From assembly GCF_003627755.1 (NCBI RefSeq), contig NZ_CP032694.1, positions 4,212,501 through 4,276,500 of the forward strand: DNA of 64,000 nucleotides. Reading direction: 5' to 3'. Source of the stretch: Rhizobium jaguaris. Its GTDB lineage: Bacteria; Pseudomonadota; Alphaproteobacteria; Rhizobiales; Rhizobiaceae. Each line of letters opens with the position of its first letter. Within the stretch, counting starts at the first letter, position 1. The position numbers and the translations under genes were made by a program. Shown here in pieces: positions 56,980-64,000 of this stretch. The notes beneath the pieces were generated by a model. That model had not been told where the DNA came from. It ran no database searches and worked only from the letters and a program-made list of their open reading frames with translations.

Positions 56980-57837
56980 ATGGCCGACATCGATGCGACC
57001 GGTGCGCCGCCTGTGCACCCCCGGACGATGTACATTCGTCGGCATTCGATCGTCACCCGCCTGACACACTGGCTGAATGTGCTCTGTCTTTCGCTGCTGC
57101 TGATGAGCGGCATGCAAATATTCAACGCCCATCCCGCCCTGTATTGGGGCCAATATGGCGCCAATGCCGATCCATCGTGGCTGCAGATATCGGCCACCGA
57201 CGGCGACACCCAGCCCTATGGCACCTTCCGTATCGGCAGCCTGACGATCCCGACGACCGGCGTTCTCGGCGCCTCGAAAGAGGATGGTGAATGGACCGTG
57301 CGCGCTTTTCCCGCCTGGGCGACGATCCCGAGTTACCAGGATCTGGCAGCCGGCCGTCGTTGGCACTTCTTCTTCGCCTGGCTCTTCGTCTTCAACGGGC
57401 TGATCTATTTACTCTATGGCTTTGTCGCCGGTCATTTCCGCCGCGACCTGGCACCCTCGGGCGCCGAAGTCTCGCCGCGCAATCTCTGGCATGAGATCGT
57501 CGAGCATGCCCGCCTGCGCTTCCCGAAAGGCGAGAAGGCAAAGCGTTACAATGCATTGCAAAAGCTCACCTATCTGATCGTCATTTTCATTCTGTTACCG
57601 CTGATGCTGGCGACCGGGCTTACCATGTCGCCCGGCATCGATGCCGGCTACCCGTTTCTGCTCGATATTTTCGGCGGGCGGCAGACCGCGCGCGGCATTC
57701 ATTTCATCACCGCCTGGACGATCGTGCTCTTCGTCCTCGTGCATGTGGCGATGGTCATCCTGTCCGGCCTCTGGAACAACATACGCTCCATGGTGACCGG
57801 CCGCTACGCCATCCGCACCGAAGGAGAGGACGCATGA
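56980..57837 (+). CDS. Cytochrome b561-type membrane subunit
   Basis: 285-residue inner-membrane b-type cytochrome. Four hydrophobic segments carry the heme-ligand histidines: VTRLTHWLNVLCL, RRWHFFFAWLF, GIHFITAWTIVLFVLVHVAM. Start at the ATG at 56980 with GAGAGGAG upstream; the frame is open 38 codons earlier. Its last four bases overlap the molybdo-enzyme gene. It likely passes electrons between the quinone pool and that periplasmic enzyme, comparable to MsrQ/MsrP or similar pairs. Confidence 0.9.
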   Translation: MADIDATGAPPVHPRTMYIRRHSIVTRLTHWLNVLCLSLLLMSGMQIFNAHPALYWGQYGANADPSWLQISATDGDTQPYGTFRIGSLTIPTTGVLGASKEDGEWTVRAFPAWATIPSYQDLAAGRRWHFFFAWLFVFNGLIYLLYGFVAGHFRRDLAPSGAEVSPRNLWHEIVEHARLRFPKGEKAKRYNALQKLTYLIVIFILLPLMLATGLTMSPGIDAGYPFLLDIFGGRQTARGIHFITAWTIVLFVLVHVAMVILSGLWNNIRSMVTGRYAIRTEGEDA

Positions 57838-58610
57838 GCAAGATCGTCAGCCGTCGCCGCTTCCTCATCGGCTCCGCCGCCAGCCTCGGCGCCATCGGTC
57901 TTACCGGCTGCGACGACATCACCGAGAACCAGAATGTCCAGAAGGTTCTGGCGCTGGCCGAAGGTCTGACCATGGGCACGCAACGCCTGCTCGTCTCGCC
58001 GCAGGCGCTTGCCCGTGAATATACCGACAAGGACCTCTCGCCGACCTTCCGCTCGAACGGCACGGATAACCCCGGCAGCGAGGACTATGCCGCCATGGTG
58101 GAAAACGGCTTTTCCACCTGGAAGCTGAAAATCGACGGCATGGTCAACAAGCCGATGGAGTTTTCGCTGGCCGACCTGAAGAAACTGCCGTCGCGCACGC
58201 AGATCACCCGCCATGACTGTGTCGAAGGCTGGAGCGCCATCGGCAAATGGACCGGCGTGCCGCTCGGCCTCATCCTCCAGAGCGCCGGGCTGAAACCGGG
58301 CGCGCGCTATGCGGTGTTCTATTGCGCTGACGAGTTGGAGCAGACGCTCGACGGCAGCGGCCGCTACTATGAAAGCATCGACCTGATCGACGCCTTCCAT
58401 CCACAGACGATCCTCGCCTATTCGATGAACGGCAAGGATCTCGAAGTCGCCCATGGCGCGCCGCTGCGTCTGCGTGTCGAACGCCATCTTGGCTACAAGC
58501 ATGCCAAATACGTCATGCGCATCGAAATCCGTGACAAGTTCAGCGACCTCTGGGGCGGCAATGGCGGCTTTTGGGAGGATCGCGGCTATGAATGGTATGC
58601 CGGAATCTGA
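57834..58610 (+). CDS. Periplasmic molybdopterin oxidoreductase (sulfite-oxidase fold)
   Basis: 258 residues. The N-terminus SRRRFLIGSAASLGAIGLTGC is a Tat signal with a possible lipobox (LTGC) apart from one residue; export folded with its cofactor fits this. Mo-ligand Cys129 is in TRHDCVEGWSAIGKW, and LRLRVERHLGYKHAKYV completes the domain. Coupled to the cytochrome b gene by ATGA overlap. Substrate unknown; the reaction could be sulfoxide or related oxyanion reduction. Confidence 0.9.
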   Translation: MSKIVSRRRFLIGSAASLGAIGLTGCDDITENQNVQKVLALAEGLTMGTQRLLVSPQALAREYTDKDLSPTFRSNGTDNPGSEDYAAMVENGFSTWKLKIDGMVNKPMEFSLADLKKLPSRTQITRHDCVEGWSAIGKWTGVPLGLILQSAGLKPGARYAVFYCADELEQTLDGSGRYYESIDLIDAFHPQTILAYSMNGKDLEVAHGAPLRLRVERHLGYKHAKYVMRIEIRDKFSDLWGGNGGFWEDRGYEWYAGI

Positions 58611-58723
58611 ACCGGAATTGCGTTAGTATGGTCTAATTTGTCGCAGGTCTTTCAAGGACGGAACACCTATGCCGCGAATGCGTTTGCTCAAAGGGCAATT
58701 AAGCCCAATCGGAGGAAATGCAC

Positions 58724-58978
58724 ATGCTGAGATCCATTTTGATCGCGGCCGCGTTTGCGGCTGCGGGCGTCGTGCCCGCCTATGCTGCATCCGCGGTGAA
58801 ATGTGATGACGCTTCCATCACGGCCTTGCAGACCAAGGTGGATGGAATGACCGATCAGACGAAAAAAGCAGCCGCCACCAAACAGGTAGCCATGGCGAAG
58901 GATGCCATGAAGGCGCACAAGATCAAAACTTGTGTAACGCATATGGAAAATGCCTCAAAGGGCATGACCAAGATGTAA
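58724..58978 (+). CDS. Small exported protein
   Basis: 84 residues. Signal peptide at 1-22 (MLRSILIAAAFAAAGVVPAY then A-A-S). The mature part is Lys/Ala/Met-rich and helical, with two cysteines (VKCDDAS, IKTCVTHM). Start at 58724: GGAGG is eight bases upstream, whereas the ATG at 58718 is too close. Not recognised. Followed by a strong terminator. Confidence 0.78.
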   Translation: MLRSILIAAAFAAAGVVPAYAASAVKCDDASITALQTKVDGMTDQTKKAAATKQVAMAKDAMKAHKIKTCVTHMENASKGMTKM

Positions 58979-59012
58979 CGGCGCACCCTGGCCTTGGTGG
59001 GATCAGAGCATG

Positions 59013-59041
59013 AGGCCCGGATGTCCGGGCCTTAAGTTTTT
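59013..59041 (+). terminator. Rho-independent terminator
   Basis: AGGCCCGG (59013-59020), loop ATGT, CCGGGCCT (59025-59032), then TAAGTTTTT. A perfect 8-bp GC-rich stem with a T-run, 34 bases after the small exported protein gene. Confidence 0.85.
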
Positions 59042-59156
59042 ATGGCTGCGGCGAAACACCTACTTCGGCGGCTACCGAATCGGCAAGCGGACCGGCGTCT
59101 TGAAAGTCGCCACCAAAAGTAATACTTCTTTTTTGCCAATCATTAGCGGGACACTC

Positions 59157-59389
59157 ATGAGTACGACCGTAACCGCAAAAGGACAGGTGACGATCCCGAA
59201 GGCCGTTCGCGATATCCTCGGAATCGGCCCCGGAGCCCGGTCGATTTTCGTCGTGCTGCCGATGGTAGCATCGTCGTGGTTCCACTGGAAGCGGATAAGC
59301 AGATTAGCCGCTTCGCCAAATTTCGAGGACATGCCGGAAAAGGCCTGAGCACGGACGAGATTATGGCTCTGACGCGTGGCGACGACTGA
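59157..59389 (+). pseudogene. Frameshifted AbrB/MazE-type antitoxin (vapB3 remnant)
   Basis: The ATG at 59157 opens an AbrB-like swapped-hairpin antitoxin, MSTTVTAKGQVTIPKAVRDI, continuing LGIGPGAR. At about 59236-59240 the frame breaks: the next frame continues VDFRRAADGSIVVVPLEADK and ends LSTDEIMALTRGDD with a stop at 59387-59389 overlapping the toxin start, exactly as an intact antitoxin would. Restoring one G in GCCCGGTCG (expected GCCCGGGTCG) gives a normal 78-residue protein. As sequenced, translation runs to 59348 in the wrong frame. Either a real loss of function or a sequencing/assembly error in a G-run. Confidence 0.85.
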
Positions 59390-59798
59390 GGTGATTTTCG
59401 TCGATTCCAACATACTTCTGGATATCATCACGGATGATCCGGTTTGGTATGACTGGTCTGTCGACCAACTCGACAACGCATCGCTCGCCGGTCCCCTCTA
59501 TATCAATGACGTTGTCCATGCCGAGGTTTCAGTTCGCTACGAACGGATTGAAGATCTCGACGATCTGCTTACAGGGACCGGTATCGGCATCCTGTCGATT
59601 CCACGGGCGGCACTTTTTCTTGCCGGCAAAGTTTTCGGCCAATATCGGAGAGCTGGTGGAACGCGCACCGGTGTCCTACCCGATTTCTTTATCGGGGCTC
59701 ATGCAGCCGTCAGCGGTCTCCCGGTACTCACGCGCGACACGAAGCGCTTCCAGACCTACTTCAAGTCACTAACGCTCATCAGTCCGCCGGCTGCGTAA
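59376..59798 (+). CDS. vapC: PIN-domain toxin, VapC type 3
   Basis: Up to 140 residues from the GTG at 59376; a start at the GTG at 59391 (IFVDSNILLDI), just after the antitoxin stop, is equally likely. PIN acidic residues are in FVDSN, the NDVVHAEVSVRYE Glu, PDFFIGAHA Asp and TRDTKRF Asp. Appears intact although its antitoxin is frameshifted. Confidence 0.85.
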   Translation: MATTEVIFVDSNILLDIITDDPVWYDWSVDQLDNASLAGPLYINDVVHAEVSVRYERIEDLDDLLTGTGIGILSIPRAALFLAGKVFGQYRRAGGTRTGVLPDFFIGAHAAVSGLPVLTRDTKRFQTYFKSLTLISPPAA

Positions 59799-59898
59799 GT
59801 GCATCGGCCGGCCCTCTGTTATGGCCCAGAGCGCTCGACCGCGTCTCACCCCTGGATCGGCAGGCGAGTCCTCTTCCACAGATCCTTTGATTTACATC

Positions 59899-59924
59899 GT
59901 AAAAATGGCGCCCAACGGCGCCAT
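59899..59924 (-). terminator. Rho-independent terminator of the RND operon
   Basis: On the minus strand ATGGCGCC (59917-59924 complement), loop of four, GGCGCCAT, followed by a run of five T (59901-59905 complement). Perfect 8-bp stem, 36 bases after the permease stop. Confidence 0.85.
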
Positions 59925-59959
59925 CTCCAAAATCGATATTCGATTGCCGCACTTGGTCC

Positions 59960-62900
59960 CTACTCCGCCGCCTCAGCATGGCCGCGGCTGATCTCTTCCT
60001 CCTCGTCGTCCTCTTCCGGCTTCGGCTGTTTCCAGGCGATCAAGCGGTAGAACATCGGAATGAAGAAGGTGGCTATGAAGGTCGCCGCCAGCATGCCGCC
60101 GATGACGCCGGTACCGATGGCGTGGCGGCTTGCGGAGCCCGCGCCGGTGCTGATCGCCAGCGGCACGACGCCGAGAATGAAGGCGAGCGAGGTCATGACG
60201 ATCGGACGGAAGCGCAGGCGCGCCGCCTCGAGCGCCGCCTCGCCGGCGCTCATGCCGTCCTTTCGTTTCAGGACCGCGAACTCGACGATCAGGATGGCAT
60301 TCTTCGCCGCCAGACCGATGAGCGTCACCATGCCGATCTGGAAATAGACGTCATTGGTGAGCCCGCGCAGATAGGTGGCGAGCAGGGCGCCGAACAGCGC
60401 AAAGGGGATCGCGGTGATGACGGCGAGCGGCAGGCTCCATTTTTCGTACTGCGCGGCAAGAATTAGGAACACCATGATGATGCCGAAAACCATTGCCTGC
60501 GTGCCCGCGCCACCGGTTTCCAACTCCTGATAGGCCGAGCCCGTCCAGGCGATCTGGAACCCATCGGGCAGGGTCTGTGCCGCCACTTCCTGCATCGCCT
60601 TGATCGCGTCGCCCGACGTATAGCCCGGTGCCGGATTGCCGGTGATCTTGGCGGCGTTGAAGGCGTTGTAGCGTTCCAACTGATCCGGCCCGATGACGCG
60701 CGTCACCTTGATCAGCGTATCGAGCGGGATCATTTTGCCACTGTCGGAACGCACGAAGACCTGGCGCAGATCGTCGGGCGATTCACGGAACGGCGCTTCA
60801 GACTGCAGGTTGACCTGATAGTTACGGCCGTAAAGCGTGAAGTCATTGACATAGAGGCTGCCGAAGGTCGCCTGCATGGCGTCGAAAACCGAGTTGATCG
60901 GCACGCCGAGCGCCTTCGCCTTCTCGCGATCGAGGTCGGCACGGAACTGTGGCACGTTGGTGTCGAGCGTGGTGCGTACCGCCGCCAGCTCGGGCCGCTT
61001 GGAAGCGGCCGCCACCAGCTTGTTCGTCTGTTCGGCCAGCCCCTGAACGCTCTTGCCGGTGCGGTCCTGGACATAGACTTCGAAACCGCCCGTGGTCGAA
61101 AGGCCCTGGATCGGCGGCGGATTGAAGGCGAGCACCATGGCGTCCTTGATGCCCATATTGGCGCCGATCAAGGGACCTGCGAGATTGCGGGCGTCCAGCG
61201 CGGGCGTCGTGCGCTGGCTCCAATCCTTGAGCGTCACGAAGGCGACGCCGGCGCTGCTTTTCAGGCCGCCCGAAAGCAGGTCGAAGCCGGAAACGGCGAA
61301 GACGTCTTCGACCCCAGGGATCTTCTTGGTGTTGATCAGCGCCTGATCCATCACCGCTTGCGTGCGGGGCAGCGACGCTGCGGGCGGCAGGATGGCGAGT
61401 TCGAACAGCACGCCCTGGTCTTCATCCGGCACGAGCGATCCCGGCAGCGTATAGAAGAGATAGCCGGTCGCTCCGAGCAGGCCAGCGACGAGCACGCAGC
61501 CGAGCAGGGCACGCTTCAGGAAGAAGGCGACGCCCGCCGTGTAGCCGCGCGTCAGCCGGTCGAAGGCGCGATTGAAGATGCGGAACGGCAACACCGGCTC
61601 ATGATGGCCGGGCTTCAGGATCAGCGCGCAGAGCGCCGGCGTCAGCGTCAGCGCCACGATACCCGACAAAGTGACCGAAATCGCGATGGTGACGGCAAAC
61701 TGCTTGTACATCTGGCCTGCAAGGCCGCCCATGAAGGAGACCGGGATGAACACCGCGCAGAGTACGAGCACAATGGCGATGACCGGGCCGGTCACTTCGC
61801 CCATCGCCTTGATCGCCGCCTTCTTGGGCGACAGTTTCTCGGTCGACATCAGGCGCTCGACGTTTTCGAGCACCACGATGGCGTCGTCCACCACGATGCC
61901 GATGGCAAGCACTAGGCCAAACAGCGTCAGCAGGTTGATGGAGAAGCCGAGCGCATACATGCCGGCAAAGGTGCCGACGATCGAGATCGGCACGGCGATG
62001 ACGGGAATGAGCGTCGCGCGCCAGTTCTGCAGGAAGACGAAGACGACGATGACGACAAGCAGGATTGCTTCGATGAAGGTGTGAATTACCTCCTCGATCG
62101 ACACCTGGATGAACTTGGTCGTGTCATAGGGGATCTGGTAGGAGATCCCTTGCGGGAAGGATTTCTGCAGCTCGTCGAGACGCGCGCGCAGAGCCGACAT
62201 CGTGTTCAGCGCGTTGGCACCCGGCTGCAGATAAACGGCGATCGGGATTGCCGGCGTGCCGTTCAGACTGCTCTGGATCGAGTAGCTCTTGGTGCCGAGC
62301 TCGATGCGCGCCACATCCTTCAGCCGCAGTGTCGCGGCATTGGCATCCGAACGCAGGATGATGTCGCCGAAAGCATCGACATCCGGCAGGCGTCCCTGCG
62401 TCGTCACTGTGTAGGTGAATGGCTGAGCATTGTTGTCGGGTTGGTCGCCGAACCTGCCGGCGGCAAATTGCGAATTCTGCTCCTGGATAGCGGTCGAGAC
62501 ATCACTCGGTGTCAGATTATACTGCGCCAGCTTGTCCGGCCGCAGCCAGATGCGCATGGAGTAGTCGATATCGCCGAGCAGGTTAACGTCGCCGACGCCG
62601 GGAATGCGCTTGAGATCATCGATGACATTGAGCAGCGCGTAGTTGCCGACGAATGCGCGGTCGTAGCGGCTGTCGGTCGAGTACATCGCAACGAAGCCGA
62701 GAATCGAGGTCGAGCGCTTGGTGACGACGACGCCGAGACGGGTCACGTCCTGCGGCAGCGTCGAGACGGCGCGCTGCACGCGGTTGTTGACGTTGATCGC
62801 CGCCTGATCCGGATCAGTGCCGAGCGCAAAGGTGACGGTGATCTGCATCGCGCCGCTGTTGGAGTTCGTCGACTGCATGTAAAGCATGTTTTCGACGCCG

Positions 62901-63115
62901 TTGATCTGCTGCTCCAACGGTGCGGCAACAGTCTGGGCCACCGTCTCGGCGCTGGCGCCGGGATAGCTGGCGGTGACGACCACCTGCGGCGGCGTCAGCT
63001 CGGGATATTGCGCGATCGGCAGGATGCGCAGGCAGACGATGCCCGCAAGCACGATGATGATCGAGATCACCGCCGCAAAAACGGGGCGATCGATGAAGAA
63101 CCTGTTGCCCAACAT
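59960..63115 (-). CDS. RND multidrug efflux permease, HAE1 family (third system)
   Basis: 1051-residue AcrB-type inner-membrane drug/proton antiporter. N-terminus [22 protein letters not shown]4 relay [21 protein letters not shown]10 [16 protein letters not shown]. The C-terminal tail is acidic ([13 protein letters not shown]). The start shares a base with the stop of the adaptor gene (TGATG). The domain composition is close to BepE/MexF-like alphaproteobacterial pumps. Ends in a strong terminator. Confidence 0.95.
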   Translation of the reverse strand: MLGNRFFIDRPVFAAVISIIIVLAGIVCLRILPIAQYPELTPPQVVVTASYPGASAETVAQTVAAPLEQQINGVENMLYMQSTNSNSGAMQITVTFALGTDPDQAAINVNNRVQRAVSTLPQDVTRLGVVVTKRSTSILGFVAMYSTDSRYDRAFVGNYALLNVIDDLKRIPGVGDVNLLGDIDYSMRIWLRPDKLAQYNLTPSDVSTAIQEQNSQFAAGRFGDQPDNNAQPFTYTVTTQGRLPDVDAFGDIILRSDANAATLRLKDVARIELGTKSYSIQSSLNGTPAIPIAVYLQPGANALNTMSALRARLDELQKSFPQGISYQIPYDTTKFIQVSIEEVIHTFIEAILLVVIVVFVFLQNWRATLIPVIAVPISIVGTFAGMYALGFSINLLTLFGLVLAIGIVVDDAIVVLENVERLMSTEKLSPKKAAIKAMGEVTGPVIAIVLVLCAVFIPVSFMGGLAGQMYKQFAVTIAISVTLSGIVALTLTPALCALILKPGHHEPVLPFRIFNRAFDRLTRGYTAGVAFFLKRALLGCVLVAGLLGATGYLFYTLPGSLVPDEDQGVLFELAILPPAASLPRTQAVMDQALINTKKIPGVEDVFAVSGFDLLSGGLKSSAGVAFVTLKDWSQRTTPALDARNLAGPLIGANMGIKDAMVLAFNPPPIQGLSTTGGFEVYVQDRTGKSVQGLAEQTNKLVAAASKRPELAAVRTTLDTNVPQFRADLDREKAKALGVPINSVFDAMQATFGSLYVNDFTLYGRNYQVNLQSEAPFRESPDDLRQVFVRSDSGKMIPLDTLIKVTRVIGPDQLERYNAFNAAKITGNPAPGYTSGDAIKAMQEVAAQTLPDGFQIAWTGSAYQELETGGAGTQAMVFGIIMVFLILAAQYEKWSLPLAVITAIPFALFGALLATYLRGLTNDVYFQIGMVTLIGLAAKNAILIVEFAVLKRKDGMSAGEAALEAARLRFRPIVMTSLAFILGVVPLAISTGAGSASRHAIGTGVIGGMLAATFIATFFIPMFYRLIAWKQPKPEEDDEEEEISRGHAEAAE

Positions 63116-64000
63116 CAGTTTTGCGCCACCTTGTTCGCATCATTAGGCGTTGCAGCTTCGGCCGCCTGCACCGGCGCGCCGGGGCGCACCTTGATGATGC
63201 CTTCCGTGATCAGCTTGTCACCGGCATTGAGGCCGGACAGCACCAGCCAGTTGCTGCCGACCTTCTGGCCAAGCGTCACCGGGTTAACACGCGCTTTGCC
63301 GTCCTTGTCGATCGTGTAGACGAACTGGCCCTGCGGGCTCTGCATCAGGGCCACTTCCGGAATGGTGATGGCATTGTCGAGCGAAACACCGGTGACGGTG
63401 GCGCGCACGAACTGGCCGGGCAACAGCCGGCGATTGGGGTTGTCGACCACGGCGCGGGCTTGCAGCGTGCCCGTCGAAACATCGATGGTGGACGAGGTGA
63501 AGTCGACAACGCCGTCATGGTCATAGGTCGTGCCGTCGCCGAAAGAGATCTTCACGCCAAGGTTAGGCGCTTGACCCTTGGCCTTCTTGAGGTCGATTAG
63601 CCGGCGCACTTCGGCGGCTTCCGTATCCGAGAACGAGAAGTTGACATAGACCGGATCGAGCTGCGTGATGCTTGTCAGCAGGCCAGTATCGCCCGTCGTG
63701 CCGATCAGGCTGCCTTCGGAGACCTGTTCCAGGCTGGTGATGCCACCGACCGGCGCCGTGACCTTGGTGTAGCCCAGATTGAGCTGTGCAGTCTGAACCT
63801 GCGCCTGCGCTGCCGCGACCGAAGCCTCCGCCAACTGCCGCGCCGACGTCGCATCGTCTCGCGCCTTTTGTGTGACGGCATTCTGGTCGAAGAGGTTGAC
63901 GTTGCGCTTTTCCTCACGCTGCGCCTGGGTCAATTGCGCCTGGGCTTGCTGCAATTGGGCCTGGGCCTGGGCAAGGGCAGCCTCGTAGGGGGCGGGGTCG
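63115..64000 (-). CDS. RND efflux periplasmic adaptor (partial at right edge)
   Basis: At least 294 residues of a membrane fusion protein whose N-terminus lies beyond the window. The visible part starts in the helical hairpin, with a Gln/Ala-rich heptad pattern ([20 protein letters not shown]), followed by the second lipoyl half [16 protein letters not shown] and a beta-barrel ([16 protein letters not shown]), ending in an Ala-rich tail. Coupled to the permease downstream. First visible gene of the third RND operon; its regulator is outside the window. Confidence 0.92.
   Translation of the reverse strand, partial: DPAPYEAALAQAQAQLQQAQAQLTQAQREEKRNVNLFDQNAVTQKARDDATSARQLAEASVAAAQAQVQTAQLNLGYTKVTAPVGGITSLEQVSEGSLIGTTGDTGLLTSITQLDPVYVNFSFSDTEAAEVRRLIDLKKAKGQAPNLGVKISFGDGTTYDHDGVVDFTSSTIDVSTGTLQARAVVDNPNRRLLPGQFVRATVTGVSLDNAITIPEVALMQSPQGQFVYTIDKDGKARVNPVTLGQKVGSNWLVLSGLNAGDKLITEGIIKVRPGAPVQAAEAATPNDANKVAQN

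Noticed and set aside
59010..59156. Upstream extension of the antitoxin to 59010
   Set aside because: The extension runs through a clear terminator; the AbrB domain starts at the ATG at 59157.

Overview
The window looks like the chromosome or a large replicon of an alphaproteobacterium of the Rhizobiaceae (Rhizobium/Agrobacterium group). This is inferred from the GC-rich sequence, a PraR-type XRE regulator, a DUF1612/HTH protein of rhizobial type, a CueR/HmrR-controlled copper ATPase, a HutF-type histidine pathway and short rhizobial-style palindromic repeats. No rRNA, tRNA, CRISPR array, phage or transposase gene was seen.

Layout. 1-2.1 kb: two tandem paralogous periplasmic binding proteins of the NMT1 class (the first cut by the window edge), duplicated with their upstream regions. 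3.1-4.0 kb: a small exported protein and an XRE regulator. 4.4-8.8 kb: the most interesting locus. A BTAD/TPR regulator is followed by a 113-residue peptide gene whose C-terminus is five perfect-period 9-residue repeats beginning RMDE, then a YcaO protein, then a TfuA protein. This is a candidate ribosomally made, post-translationally modified peptide (RiPP) cluster; the precursor has no cysteine and the YcaO lacks the C-terminal PxPxP of azoline-forming enzymes, so backbone thioamidation is the leading hypothesis. 9.2-14.5 kb: TetR regulator divergent from an AcrAB-type RND pump. 14.5-15.5 kb: a zinc alcohol dehydrogenase. 15.6-23.3 kb: an MdtABC-type RND pump with two permeases.

23.5-24.5 kb: an AcuI-type reductase. 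24.6-36.3 kb: a catabolic island with a dipeptide/oligopeptide-class ABC importer, an enolase-superfamily enzyme, a MaoC-like dehydratase, a fused double CoA-transferase and a LacI regulator. The palindrome TTGCAT-N4-ATGCAA occurs upstream of both transcription units, so the LacI protein probably controls both. 36.3-38.7 kb: an amidase and a DUF1612 protein. 38.8-41.7 kb: copper ATPase plus CueR with a textbook CueR operator. 41.7-42.0 kb: a 255-bp element with perfect 27-bp inverted ends. 42.0-46.7 kb: thiolase, two VapBC toxin-antitoxin pairs, a small exported protein and an MFS pump.

46.9-54.9 kb: a sulfite-oxidase-like protein and the hut cluster (hutI-hutH-hutU-hutD divergent from hutF-hutC), which takes histidine to N-formylglutamate; the deformylase hutG is not in the window. 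55.3-58.6 kb: a TetR regulator whose putative operator CCTAC-N6-GTAGG is repeated upstream of an exported protein, cytochrome b and molybdopterin oxidoreductase cassette. 58.7-59.8 kb: a small exported protein, and a third toxin-antitoxin pair in which the antitoxin reading frame is broken. 60.0-64.0 kb: a third RND pump, its adaptor cut by the right edge.
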